NCBI RefSeq assembly: GCF_914767665.1
Contig: NC_059504.1
Location: forward strand, 11,596,501 to 11,660,500
Length of the DNA stretch: 64,000 bases
Direction: 5' to 3'
DNA from: Harmonia axyridis
Lineage: Eukaryota > Arthropoda > Insecta > Coleoptera > Coccinellidae
Below, piece after piece: positions 46,440 to 57,865 of the stretch. The position numbers and the translations under genes are program-made. The notes below the pieces were generated by a model. It searched no databases. It was not told the origin of the DNA and was given only the letters and a program-made list of their open reading frames with translations. The first letter of the stretch is position 1. Each line of letters opens with the position of its first letter.

Positions 46440-47285
46440 TATTTGTAAACATGACGTCATCGAAATATTAGTCGATTTGTGTCTGCATCATGAAGTTATT
46501 GTCCATCAAACATGTCAGCTTACGAGTCAAATTCTCGTCATTGGCGGGATGTTTCTATTTTCTGCTTCAATATGAAGAAATCTGCGGCTGAGACTCATCG
46601 AATTCTCTCAAATACCTTTGGTGAGGCCACTATTAGAGAAAGAACATGCAAAGAGTGGTTCCAACGCTTCAAGAACGATGATTTTGACGTCGAAGGCCAG
46701 CATGGCGGCGGAAGAGAGAAAGTTTTCGAGTTGGGGGAATCACTTAATCAAGACTCGTGTCAAACGCAACAAAAAATGGGAGGATCATTGGGAGTGACGC
46801 AACAAGTCATTTCAAAACGCCTGGAAGTCATGGGAATGATTCAGAAACACGGAAATTGGATGCCGCATGAGTTGAAGCCGAGAGATGTTGAACAGCGTTT
46901 GTTTGCTTATGAACAGCTCCTTGCAAGGCAAAGACGGAAGGGATTTCTGCATTGCATTGTGACTGGAGACGAAAAATGTGTTCATTACGATAATCTCAAG
47001 CGCAGAAAAATCATAGGGATATCTCGGCCATGCTTCCACGTCAATGGTAAATTCGAATATTCACGGTTCCAATGTCATGCTCAGTATTTGGTGAGATCAG
47101 TTCGGCTTAGTGTATAATGAGTTGTTGAAACCGACTGAAACAATCACAGGCCATCGTTATCGAACGAAATTAATGCGTTTGAGCCGAGCATTGGAAGACG
47201 AACGGCAGCAATACAACGAGAGTCATTATTAAGTGATTTTACAGCGACTCCATGTTTCGAAAATGGTCGAGACATCCTTCAAAAG
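46440..47285 (+). pseudogene. Mariner transposase relic M3 (different subfamily)
   Basis: From an ATG at 46512 the frame is open for 201 codons. It shows the N-terminal helix-turn-helix typical of mariner (MKKSAAETHRILSNTFGEAT, then CKEWFQRFKNDDFDVE), the linker (WMPHELKPRDVEQRL) and the first catalytic Asp in IVTGDEKCVHYDN. A frameshift follows. The reading resumes as YNELLKPTETITGHRYRTKL and then LSRALEDERQQYNE. At the second catalytic site the text is ILQRLHVSKMVE, where the family has HDNA between Q and R. A 12-bp in-frame deletion has therefore removed the catalytic Asp. Homology ends near 47285, so the third Asp and the 3' end are missing. The upstream limit is approximate. Its text differs enough from M1/M2 and M4/M5 to be a separate mariner lineage. 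Confidence 0.88.
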
Positions 47286-48653
47286 ATGTCCAGTTCCTTC
47301 AACGCGGGATTCGAACCCTGCCCGAAAGATGGGAGAAAGAAATGGTTTTTTACAATAAAGCCACGTATTTCGGAAAAAAACGGCGAAAGTAAAATTCTAC
47401 GCTTATGTACTTCAATCCGACTCTCGTCCATAGATTGTTTCGCTCATCCCGAAAATCCTCCGCACCATCGAAACGCTTTTTTTCTCGATGACTCGACACT
47501 AAACTCATGATTTATACGTAGCGACGCAACGATGTCATACCGAAACTTTTAAAACCCCATTAAAACTTGGCCGTTTTTCCTCGGCCGAAGTCCCGGACGA
47601 TCCGAAACGTTATTTATTCCTTCCTCAAACTTTTTAACTCCGACTCCCTAATATAATTTATCCGCAGCAGAGAGAGAGACAGCGAGAGAAGGGCGGCCTA
47701 TCCTCTCGAATTGGAAATGTATCGTTTATTTAAACGCTTTCTCTTCGGAGGGAGCCATATTGGATTCTGGAAACTTCAAGGATGAGAGGTTGTCCCGTGT
47801 TTACATCAAGGATCCTCAGCGGAAGTTTCCGGGTCAATGTTAACCGGAGATTTCTTGTCTGCGTCGAAAAAAGCAAATTTTTTTTTCGACTTATTCCGTT
47901 TGGGGCCGCAGGAAATGGAAAGGTCTTGGGCTTTTAAAGATTCACTGCGGATTGGGGTGGTTCGTAAGAGGGTGCTTAATCGCATTGCGTCATTAAGGAC
48001 GGCGTTAATCCTGCCCCTATTTCGGGGGTCTCCGAAGGATTCAATTGATTCGCCTATTTCTTGATGAATATTCCCGAATCGAACGGTATTGATATTCCTT
48101 GGAGATTTTGGGGTGAGATTTATTGTTCCAATCGAGTTATTCCTTGTTATCAGGAGATTACTACTCAACGAGCTTGATAGTTTGGAATGAAATTATTGGA
48201 ATATATATTTGGGTTATATTAAATACAGAGTATTCACTAATACACAGATGATGATATTAATCGTTTATTCTCAAGACACTCTAGTAAGTCTAACTCTATC
48301 TTTAACAAGGACAGTTCAGAAGACAGAACGGAAGGACCTGACAGAAGGCAGGTTGGAAGGGACTGACACTCTAAAGTTTTGTCCCTGACGTTCGCTCTCG
48401 ACCATCGAAGGTCCATTCTTGTTTTCTCTCTCGATGGCCCTCGATGGCCTCGCCACGCGCAAACTCGTAGCGCCACCACACGACATGAACTAATACTTTC
48501 AAGTGTAGGGTTGGTTGTCTCTCTCGTAATCTGTTCGGATGAAGTAATATTCTAACAGAAATGTATAATCGTATAATTGTAACAATAGAATAGAAATTTT
48601 CCAATATCATTAAATATTATCATTTTGAATTCTTGATTTTGGTTCCTCATTCA
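47286..48653. other. GC/CpG-rich patch (about 47290-48060), then mixed DNA
   Basis: Frames on both strands around 47806-48168 overlap without domains. A second modest GC block lies at 48300-48500. A B-box-like GGTTCGAATCC on the minus strand at about 47308-47318 stands alone with no tRNA fold. Confidence 0.4.
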
Positions 48654-49334
48654 GAATGATGAAATGAGAAGGAACCTTGCATAACGATTTTAATTATTAA
48701 ACTCATTGTATAAAGAAACCGAAAATATCAACTTTTTTGAAATAGAAAGATAAATCAAATCACTATAAATCATAACAAAATAAAAAGTATTAAAAAATGA
48801 AGTTTCTTTATTGAGAAACCTCCAGGGTTTTGATTTCATAATTTTTCATCCAGGATCTAAGACACATGAGGCATCTCATAGATTTGTCGCTTAAGCTATT
48901 GCGGGTTTTTGTAACTGTAAGAGCAGTTCTGGAAAATTGTCTTTCAATAAAAGCTGAAGATGCTGGCGTTGATAAAAAATCCTTTGCGATTTTGACCAAG
49001 TTTGGAAAGATATTCCTGAAACTACCAAAATATACCTATAGACTTCATTGGAATGTGAAAAAACTACTAATCAAGTCACACTGGCGAATGATTCAGTCTC
49101 TCGGAGCTCGAGGAATCCCCTTATTTAGTCTAAGCGCGCACGAAATTGCAGAAATATATGCCGTGCGACGCGTGCATATCAAGCTCAAGTAATATCAAGT
49201 AGCTTGACATCAAGTCAAGCAATAAATATCTAAAATCAAGTCAGTCAAGCTCAAGTATGTACTGTTTCACAAATTTGATTTTCAAGTCATGTAGTTGGTT
49301 AAAATGTCAAGCTACTTGGCATGATGAATCCCTA
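48654..49334 (-). mobile_element. hAT element, copy B, one end missing
   Basis: This is the same family as copies A and C. The right end GATGAATCCCTA (to 49334) with the TCAAGT/ACTTGA subterminal zone is intact. Homology on the other side begins only at about 48654 (ATGATGAAATGAGAAGGAACC), so that terminus and its subterminal repeats are gone and no target duplication can be read. The minus strand carries the same C-terminal dimerisation segment: FLSTPASSAFIERQFSRTA, then MCLRSWMKNYE (48808-48999). The methionine used as a possible start in A and C is isoleucine here, and the SAPVER motif reads SAFIER. Confidence 0.88.
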
Positions 49335-52300
49335 TAATGAAAGGCAAATAATTTATTGCACAGAAAAAGTCGAAAGTTATCAATTAAATTCAGATTGCTA
49401 TTGTTCATTATCAGAAGTTCCGAGTTCTCCATTGGAAAATATCATTTCCACATAACCCATGTTTTGCGATCTAATTATGCGTTCCAATAACGAAAGTTAT
49501 GAAATATTAATCGAATCAACTCGACTATTCGAAGTTTTATAGCATTTCTGTTCATATCGTTGAAATAACTCATATTGACTTTCACATTTCACTCTGTCTC
49601 ATTATTCATATTTTTAATGAGATTGTTTCGAATAAATACCGAACAAAAAATCTACGATCGCGATTCGATGAAAATTCTAAACATAAGTGAGATGAGTTAC
49701 TTGCTTTTATTTTTATGTGATTTGTTTCATCATCAATTCGTTTGTATGTTCAAAACAGTTCTTCAATGAGAAGTAGGTCAAATAGTTGACTCTTAACGTG
49801 TTGAACTTCTTTTGAACGCATTCGCCATTTTGTAATGAGGTTGTTGAAGATATTTCCCTTTTTTGTTGATTGAAAATGGTTCGAAATGCTGCATGAACTA
49901 GAATACAATAAATGTGTAGTTTTCGAAGATTTATAATGATATATTTCATTATAGTCGTAAAGATAAATACTCTGTGATCAGGCACTACCAATATCGTTCA
50001 AATTTAAAATTCATTTGTGCATTCTAAGACACATTTTCTTTTCAATTGATTTGTCATCAGTAAAAAAATCGAGTATTAATGTTAAAGATATCCGCTCGAA
50101 GCCTGCAATTGCAGAATTTCTCAACTGCATTTCAGCAACTGTGTATCGCAAGACGAAATACTAAATATACATCATTTTCGGATGTGGCAACCTGCGTCAG
50201 AACTGAAATAACTCAAAGTCTTTACGTACGTACTACACCTTCTTGCAACACGACAACCAAAGAACGGGGGCCGGCAGAATTGATGGATATATCGAGAAAG
50301 CAAATAGGAACGGAATTATGTTTGTGTTTGCACCGCGGACATTGTTTTGTAACAGGGCCGCCTTTGTGATTGATAGATTAGATCGGACGACGAAACCGTT
50401 GGGCTGTTAACGATATTTCCTACTTGGAAAACGTGAGAAAACAGTATCGAGATTGGTAAATTAAAAACGTTAAAAATTGCCGAACTCCGGCAATAATTTC
50501 TATTGTCTTCGACCGATGGCTTTTAATGTTCGTGTACGTTTTTTGAACAATATCATTTGTGATGTTCTACCTAGAGCCAATCTCATGGTACATACAGGTT
50601 ATCATGGAATCAACTTATCGTATATCAACGCAAGATATCTCGTGAAAATACAATAATGACTTCAAGTACAAAAGAATACCTCTTCTGATCGAATGTCTAT
50701 GTTTATATACCTTTGTTTTCAATACCAAAATATAGTTTCATGAATAATCACTGAAGAAATAAAACAAGTATTGGTTTATCATCAATGATTAAAACAAATG
50801 GTCACCTTGTGGGAATGTCATAACTAACAATGATAATCGGACTTATTTCAATATGTTATCTTCGGTAATAAGAGAAACTCTTCAACTTATTTACAACTTA
50901 AACCTATACATCTTATAGATATATTCATAAATCTCTTTAACCCTGTTTATTTAAAAAATAATTATGAAGTATTTGTATAAAACATTATATTTTTAGTCAC
51001 TATTTTGTTTCATTTATTGTAGAGCATTTTTCGATTGAAGCAGAAAAAATTTGGCTCGTTCATTTTGGTTTGGTTCATAACAGAATACTAACATCATGAA
51101 AACATTGATAAAAACACAGAATCTAGCTCGTAAAATGTTGAAAACGATCCAAAATCCGAGAAATGTCAATATTGTAGTTCCCACCGCTCGGACAGTAAAG
51201 TGAAATTTGTAATTAAATGATAAAGATTGATTGTCAGTTATAATTATTGGAAACTCAAAATAATTGGCGTGTTTATTCGAATGTAATATTTGAATAATTA
51301 ATTGGATTCAAGTGTATCGAATAAACAAATACGTGATTCTGTGTTATATTGAATAACATGGTAGAAACTCATAGACTAGTTATTGCACTGAAAATTGCTA
51401 ATTATGAAGAAGAAACAGTATATTTTGCACAATAGTTAACAATTTCCTCCTTCCTCATTATATATAACGGATTAGTCAACTGAGTAGATTTGTGAATGTT
51501 GATTAGATAGACGCATGCTTAGTTCACATTACCGGAAGAGATACATAAAGTTAGTTGACAGAAACAAAAACAATAAAACAAAAAGGTTAAGAAGAATAAA
51601 AACAAGGTATTCTCGAGGTGAAACGACTTCACGAAGAATATATTTCTGATAAAAGTGCAAGGAAAAGACTGCATGAAGATAAAGGATGAAAAAGAGCAAT
51701 ATCTAGTCCAGAAATTGATGGTGTTTCAAGGTTTGCAAATTGCGCATGACAGACAATATGAATATCCATTCTAATTAGAAAAATGTTTGCCCCCAAACGA
51801 TCCAAATTTATTACTGCAGATAGTAACACGAAATTAACTGCATACTGCATTCGTGCAATATAAAAAAAAAACGCACAGAGTTGGCATCGTGGAAAACCAA
51901 CATAAACCAAACAGACGGCATAAATAAAAATTTCCATACGAACGAGATATGCGGCCGAGTTTTCCTAATGAATAATGCACATTTTTCAAATTTGTTGAGT
52001 CGGAGACGTAGTCGCGAATGGAGTTATCAGTCCCATTCAAAGCGGTCTAGAGTGCATGTTCTACCGCAATTTATACCGCGGGACGCTTTGAATATCTACC
52101 AGTTTTCCACAATACAGAAGCGGATTTCTACGATGCGGATTCGCATCAAAATATATTTCATTCAGTACGAACGCTACGAGCGTACGAGTCGTAACGTGTA
52201 GTATTTATGCGACCGCTGGAAAAATGAAAGCAACAATTTTTGCCGTAATCGCTCAGGTTAATTGAAAAAATGAACCCATTAGCGGGCGCAGCTCGAAAAC

Positions 52301-52439
52301 TTGGGATTTTTTGCGGCCCATTAACGTTTCCGTTCGGCCATTTTACGATTAAGAGTTTGAAAATAAAGAAATGAATGGTAGACGCTTCAGCGTGAAATAA
52401 GGATAGGGAATAAAGATGTGGAATATTTGGTACTTTATT
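49335..52439. other. Mostly AT-rich spacer with small GC patches
   Basis: Moderate GC patches lie at about 50090-50400 and 52000-52370. No protein domain, RNA gene or shared repeat was recognised. Confidence 0.45.
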
Positions 52440-52572
52440 GTCATCATCATTGAGTTAGGCCAACAGTTAAAACGTTTTATGCTGACTATAAACGTGGTAA
52501 AAGAACCACCGACGATGCTGAACACTCTGGTTGGCTGAATTAGGCAGTTGTTCCAGAAAATAATGAATGGTT
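52440..52572 (+). pseudogene. Mariner N-terminal fragment M6
   Basis: The + frame reads VKTFYADYKRGKRTTDDAEH followed by SGWLN, a stop and AVVPEN. This fits the mariner helix-turn-helix linker ('…FKRGR-T-DEHRSGRP-E…'). It stops abruptly where the oppositely oriented M4 begins (about 52573). It is a separate insertion or a rearrangement partner of M4. Only about 40 codons are recognisable. Confidence 0.65.
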
Positions 52573-53850
52573 TTTAGGTGATCGTAAACACAATTACTCT
52601 CCTATTTCCAGGCTGGCCGCTTCTAGCGGTTACTTCTTCCAGACGTACCAATTGTTGACAGTACAGTTCTGAGTTAACAGTTGCGCCGTAGAGGAGCTGC
52701 TTATAGTAGATAATACGCTCTATTAGTGATGACGTCACACACCGCCATTTTTCTCCTGTCAGTGTTAGGAATCCAAACAAACAAATTGTCATTCAAATCA
52801 GTACGTTGTCGTTGAAGAAATTGGCTTATTTTGATAAATAAGATTATTTAAGGAACGATTTTACTAATAATTGATAGACAGGAGGAACGAGATTAACGCC
52901 AGTAAGTTCGAACTTGAAGTTCAACTAATAAACACGGCTTTTTACAAAATCTGGGGAATGATACAGGATTCAAACTTACTGGTATCAACCTCGTTCCTTC
53001 TGTCTATCAATTAATACTAAAATCATTCCTTTAATACTCTTATTCATGAAAATAAGTAAATTCCTTCTACGACACCGTACTAATTTGAATGACAATTTAT
53101 TTGTTTGGATTCCGAACACTGACAGAAGAACCAAAAAAGGCGGTGTGTGACGTCACACTAATAGAGCGTATTCCTTGTCAATCCCACCAAACACACAGCA
53201 AAACCTTCCTGACCGTCAATCCTAGCTTTGCCACCGTTTCCGTCGACTCACCGCGTTTCGTCCACGACCGTTTTTTCTTGACGTTGTCGTAAGTGATCCA
53301 CTTTTCATCACCGATCGTCAAACGCTTTAGAAATGGGTCGATATATTTTGTTGCTACTCGTAGAGGGAAATTCGGTCCACGAGATTTATTGCGTTAACTA
53401 GTGTGGTACCCATACATCGAGCTTCTTCTTGCGACCAGCCTTATGAAAATGGTTTCCAAAGGTTTTTTGTACAATTGTTTAGCTCTTGGGCAATCGAAAC
53501 AGTGCTTACATGACGATCGCACTCGACAATGTCCATGATTTTGTCGGCATTTTTGACAATTGGCCTTCCAGTACGTGGTGCATCTTTGACATCGAAATTA
53601 CCGTAACGTAATCGACGAAACCAAAATTGCGCGTGTTTGGCTGTTTAAATATTAAGATCATAAACACTATTTACATCATCAACCTCCTGCCTGGTATTCT
53701 CGCGTTTATCCAAGAAAAACTGTAAAATATAACGTATTTTCTTTGAGCCCAAACTAAACTGAGTCAACTATTCACAAAACTGTCAGAAAAGTTTTTGTGT
53801 CAGGAAATCTCATATTTCTAACGCCTTCTAGTGGAACCCGATGACTAAAG
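52573..53850 (-). pseudogene. Mariner relic M4, split by a fold-back MITE
   Basis: Minus-strand mariner. From the 5' side (about 53850 down) come a leader shared with M5 (ending TCTAGTGGAACC), the helix-turn-helix text (TAKHAQFWFRRLRYGNFDVK, APRTGRPIVKNADKIMDIVE), and the first catalytic Asp in IGDEKWITYDNV (about 53310). Next is ETVAKLGLTVRKVLLCVWWD, with a TGA where Trp is expected. A MITE occupies 52713-53171. Beyond it the frame resumes as IIYYKQLLYGATVNSELYCQ and RLEEVTARSGQPGNRRVIVF. It is cut at about 52573, just before the second catalytic Asp. Other stops and shifts are present. M5 is a sister copy without the MITE and supplies the empty-site comparison. Confidence 0.88.
52713..53171. 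mobile_element. Fold-back MITE, copy 1 (459 bp), inside M4
   Basis: The ends are ATACGCTCTATTAGTG and its inverse. Nearly the whole element is two inverted arms of about 200 bp around a short loop. Both arms hold the palindrome TGACGTCA within the terminal 35 bp, then GGAATCCAAACAAA and ATTGATAGACAG words. There is no coding capacity. The matching M5 sequence runs GTAGATAATTCC uninterrupted, which proves insertion into M4. The target duplication is ambiguous because the flank is AT-rich. Copy 2 is at 60.4-60.9 kb. Confidence 0.92.
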
Positions 53851-54264
53851 CCATCTATTGGAGAAATAATGTGATTTCATTTCACAACACCTTATATTGA
53901 CGAATAAAATCGAATTTTCAAGAAAAATTATTTTCAGGCCCGGAACTTATTGAGTGAAGTGTCAAGTTCCACCACGTTATTACCATCCAGGTAATAGCTT
54001 CGGAATATATCAGAATAAAACGGCGGTTCTTGAGCGCATGATGTACCCAAGTTATATTAGCAGATAGGTTTATGCACCGGAGCATGCATCGGCGTACATC
54101 AAATGCTTTTTTTATTAGAACGGAAAACTTGATGCTATTGCTGCTCATACCGCCTTGCATAAACCGATGTAATAACCGCGATATACACTTGTAAGAGCCC
54201 GCGCAAAGTGTTCTTGTCAATTTTAGGTTTATACGAGCTTCAAGTGATGTCTTTGAAATTTAAC
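53851..54264. other. Spacer, nothing recognised
   Basis: A 100-codon minus frame (53918-54220) carries no domain I recognise. Confidence 0.4.
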
Positions 54265-54385
54265 TACATCAGATAAGGCTGGGGAGATGTTAACGGGTGG
54301 TTTCGTGTGTGAGGATACATTTTCTAGATTGGAAACACGCCCGCTTCTCGCGGGTGTACGCATGCCATCGGTCTTATCTGATGTA
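54265..54385. mobile_element. 121-bp MITE-like element
   Basis: It has perfect 13-bp terminal inverted repeats, TACATCAGATAAG (54265-54277) and CTTATCTGATGTA (54373-54385). The interior is GC-richer than the flanks and includes a CGCCCGC...GCGGGTG stem. There is no open frame. The terminal TA may be the target duplication. Confidence 0.65.
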
Positions 54386-54658
54386 ATATGTACGTTATGC
54401 ATTATGTCAAGAAAGTATAGGGAATTGTTCATTTATTAAACTTTTTTCTTTGCTAAGTTTCAATCACTCACCGTTGTCACCAGTGAAAATGGTATTCAAG
54501 TATTCTTCTTGAATTTTCCAAGATTCAGATGATTTAGTCTGCCTCAAATTGTGCTCGCTGTTTGAATCTATCATTCATATTCCACACATTTTCTTTTCAA
54601 TCGAATCTTAAGTTTTGAAATTAACAGAAAAACAATTATTTCGAAATTCCGTTCGGGA
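54386..54658. other. AT-rich spacer
   Basis: Nothing recognised. Confidence 0.5.
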
Positions 54659-54666
54659 GTTATCGT

Positions 54667-55470
54667 AAGGGATTCATCAAGCCAAGTAGCTTGACATTTT
54701 AACTAACTACTCGACTTGAGAATCAAAAAAAATACTCACTTGATCTTGACTTGACTTGATTTTAGATATTTATTGTTTGACTCGATATCAAGCTACTTGA
54801 TATTACTTGAGCTTGATATGCACGCGTCGCACGGCATATATTTCTGCAATCTCCTGCGAGCTTAGACTAAGTAAGGGGCTTCCTCGAGCGCCGAGAGTCT
54901 GAAGCATTCGCCAGTGTGACTTTATTAGTAGTTTTCTCACATTTCCATAGAATCTTTTGGTAGATTTTGGTAGTTTCAGAAATATCTTTCCAAACTTGGC
55001 CAAAATGGCCAAGGATTTTTTATCAACGTCAGCATTTTCAGCTCCGGTTGAAAGACAATTTTCCAGAGCTGCTCTTACAGTTATAAAAATCTGCAATAGG
55101 TTAGGCGACAAATGTATAAGATGTCTCATGTGTCTTAGATCTTGGATGGAAAATTATGACATCAAACAAAGTCTGGATGTTTCTCAATATAAAAAACTTA
55201 ATTTTTTCTTTATTTTTTATTTTGTTATAATTTATAGTGATTTAATTAATGTTTCAATTCGAAAAAAGTTGATATTTTCGGTTTTTTTTATACAATGAGT
55301 TCAATAAATCAAAGTGTTTCTCCTTATTTCTTTCATTGATGTGACACTACACAATAAAACTTCTAAAAACCGAGGACTTTATAAATAAATACTTGACTTG
55401 ACTTGAGATTGAAAAACTACTACTTGACTTGAAATCGAGTCTAGCTCAAGCCAAGTACCTTGAATACCTG
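54667..55470 (+). mobile_element. Non-autonomous hAT element, copy C (804 bp)
   Basis: The ends are AAGGGATTCA (54667) and TGAATACCTG (55470). They are flanked by a perfect 8-bp duplication, GTTATCGT (54659-54666 and 55471-55478). Subterminal TCAAGT/ACTTGA repeats line both sides. The orientation is opposite to copies A and B. As in those copies, the only coding content is the C-terminal hAT dimerisation region, so the shared internal deletion predates the separate insertions. Divergence between copies and the degenerate outer bases suggest an old family that once moved in trans. Confidence 0.92.
55005..55298 (+). CDS. hATC dimerisation-domain remnant ORF (copy C)
   Basis: An ATG at 55005 opens MAKDFLSTSAFSAPVERQFS, then RAALTV, NRLGDKCIRCLMCLRSWMEN and YDIKQSLD. 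This is the hATC dimerisation core with the SAPVERQFS block intact. The frame continues beyond the domain into an AT-rich, Phe/Ile-rich tail (ending VFFIQ) that copy A lacks because it stops after VSQY. The homologous frame is open upstream from 54957 without an ATG. No catalytic or BED domain is present. It may be untranslated. If it were expressed it could only dimerise, not cut DNA. Confidence 0.65.
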   Translation: MAKDFLSTSAFSAPVERQFSRAALTVIKICNRLGDKCIRCLMCLRSWMENYDIKQSLDVSQYKKLNFFFIFYFVIIYSDLINVSIRKKLIFSVFFIQ

Positions 55471-55478
55471 GTTATCGT

Positions 55479-56869
55479 GATGTTTATGACAAATATAATT
55501 GAATAAATTTCAGGTTCAACGACTCTCTAGACCCCGAGCGTTTCAAAAATCGATCGCAACTCTCATAAACCGAAACGTATCTTAATCCCGATATCCGGGC
55601 TGCAGGACCATACCGCCAAATTCCCACTCCACCGGCTACCAAAAAAAAAAAAACAACGAAAAACTCTATTACGCCGGCGAATAACGTTAAAAACGCAGCT
55701 CTTATTGCGAACTAGCCGGGGCTCAGTGGGATTTAATTAAAACCTAGTAAAATATCGCGTCCGCAGTATCCACACTAAGCGGAGACCCCCCCCCCTCTCG
55801 ATTAAAAAATTAATGAAAGGTGTTGGTGGCACGGCGAAAATATGAGAGTGCGACGCCAATCGACGCTGCTATCGGCAGAAGACGCCGGGCAGGATTTGAT
55901 TAAGCCCCGTCGGGACGCGCGGCAGATGTTCGCGACAGGTGAAAAGGGCACGTGCAAAATCCTTCCGATAGGACGAAATATATTATTCAATAAGGTGGAT
56001 CTGGCGAGAGGAACGGAGGGAATATAAAGGAGGGAATCGCTTCCTAGGGGGGCGGTTGAATCGATATTATGAATATTTTTGGTGGACTTTTAGATTTTGG
56101 GTGGTATTGACTTTGCTTGGTGTTGGGCGAGCTTTGACTGAGGATTGTTCGAGGCTTGAGACGAAACCATGGCATTAAAAAGGATCTGTCAAGTTCCGTA
56201 TAAAAAGAGAAGATAGTCATTTCAAAGGAAATAACACAATTAATTTTAAAAGTTAAAATTCGATAAATCAATAAAAAAAAAACAAACAAAAGAGAAGTAA
56301 ATTTCGATATGCCTGACTGTCAGACGAAGCTCTTTTTCGGAGATCAATCTCTCTCAAACGTCTCCTAACCCTCATATGAAATTCTTTGGGAACTGTTCCA
56401 CCTTTCTCGTTTTTTTTTAATAATGAATAAAAATGAATCTTCTTATTGGAAAAACTTTTGCAACCAGCTTCAACAACATAATCCTTCTTGATACCAGAAA
56501 CATCTCATTACTTTGATATTCCTCACACGAAAACAGGTAGTGGATTGGAAACAGCGACAATAGAAAATAGAGAACGAGTCTGATTTAAAGATCGATTTGT
56601 AAGTTCAGATTGCACGTAGACTCCAAACGATCTCCGTCTCATCTGCCTGTCTGTTTCCTGGTTTGTTTCGACGTGGGAGGAATGTGGGACATCAGTTCGA
56701 ATTATCCTGCATTTATATGATGGCCAGACATTTGAACAAGGTCGACAGAGTCTTCGTGTTTCCGGATAAGTAGATATATCCAAAGGCATTAGAAGTTTTG
56801 TATACACCTGCAAGCAATTATTTTATCAATTTAATTTTTGTCATTTTGAAGGTAATAGTATTATGCCCC
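55479..56869. other. GC/CpG-rich patch (about 55500-56060), then AT-rich DNA
   Basis: The patch holds an A13 run (55640-55652) and a C10-11 run (about 55786-55796). No gene recognised. Open frames at 56044-56289 and 56523-56813 (minus) have no domain. Confidence 0.4.
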
Positions 56870-57865
56870 TCTCATAGAAGCTCTCGTCCCTATTAGCGGT
56901 TTTCGATTGTCACAATCCTCTGTTGAAGCGAATTTTTTAGCAGTAAAATTTTTCGCCATGGACAGAAACAGATGGTAATCATTTAGTACCAATTTAGGAC
57001 TCTAAGGTGGATTTATAAGAACCTCCCAACCAAGCTCTCGGAGCTTCTAGCGAGTCACTATCGATGTGTGTAGCCTGGCGTTGTACTGATGGAGCACAAT
57101 TCTCTTATGGGTCAAAACTGGTCGTTTCTGAGGGGTTGCTTTATTCAGACGGTCAAATTGTGTACAGTACAGTTCCGAGTAAACAGTTGTGCCGTAGGGA
57201 AGCAACTCCTAGTAGATAATTCCCTGCCAATCCCACCAAACACACACAGCAAAACCTTCCTGGCCGTCAATCCTAGCTTGGCCACCGTTTCCGCCGGCTC
57301 ACCGCGTTTCGATCACGACCGTTTTAGCTTGACGTTGTCGTAAGTGATCACCACTTTCAAAAATGGGTCGATTTTGTTGCGATTGGCACATGGAAATTCA
57401 ATCCATGAGGTTGTTTGCGTTAACTTGTGTGGTACCCACACATTCAGCTTCTTCTTGAGACTAGTCGCATGCAAATGGTTTAAAATGGTTTTTTGTGCAA
57501 TCTTTAGCTCTTGGACAATCGAAACATTGCTTACATGACGATCGGAATCGACAATGTTTATGGTTTTATCGACATTTTCGACAATTGGCCTTCCAGTGCG
57601 GAATCGTCGAAATCAAAATTGCGCGTGATTGGCTGTTACAGAATCAGGACCATAAACACAATTTACAATTCCAGCCGCCTGGCCTGCTTTTCTCTTCGTT
57701 ATCGAAGAAAAACTGTGAAATATAGTGTTTTTTCTCTTTGCTAGTGTCCATCTTTGACGCGCGCTCAAACTGAACTGAGTCAACTTATCACAATACTGTC
57801 ACAGAAGTTTTTGTTGTACGAAATCTCATTTTTTTTTCTAACGCCGTCTAGTGGAACCAGATCGA
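56870..57865 (-). pseudogene. Mariner relic M5, sister of M4
   Basis: This is the same family as M4 on the minus strand. The shared 5' part, near 57865 (TCTAGTGGAACC), leads through the N-terminal region. The reading passes ITYDNVKLKRSWS directly after LKV, so the GDEK block with the first catalytic Asp is deleted. Next come EPAETVAKLGLTARKVLLCV, RELSTRSCFPTAQLFTRNCT in a shifted frame, and LHQYNARLHTSIVT, where the second catalytic Asp is Tyr. A shortened, altered PPYSPDLAP region and NDYHLFLSMAKNFTAKKFA follow near 56940. Two of three catalytic positions are therefore gone, besides several stops. At the position where M4 holds a MITE, M5 is uninterrupted. Confidence 0.88.

Noticed and set aside
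47300..47320. GGTTCGAATCC (minus) as a tRNA
   Set aside because: Isolated B-box word; no A box or foldable arms at the right spacing.
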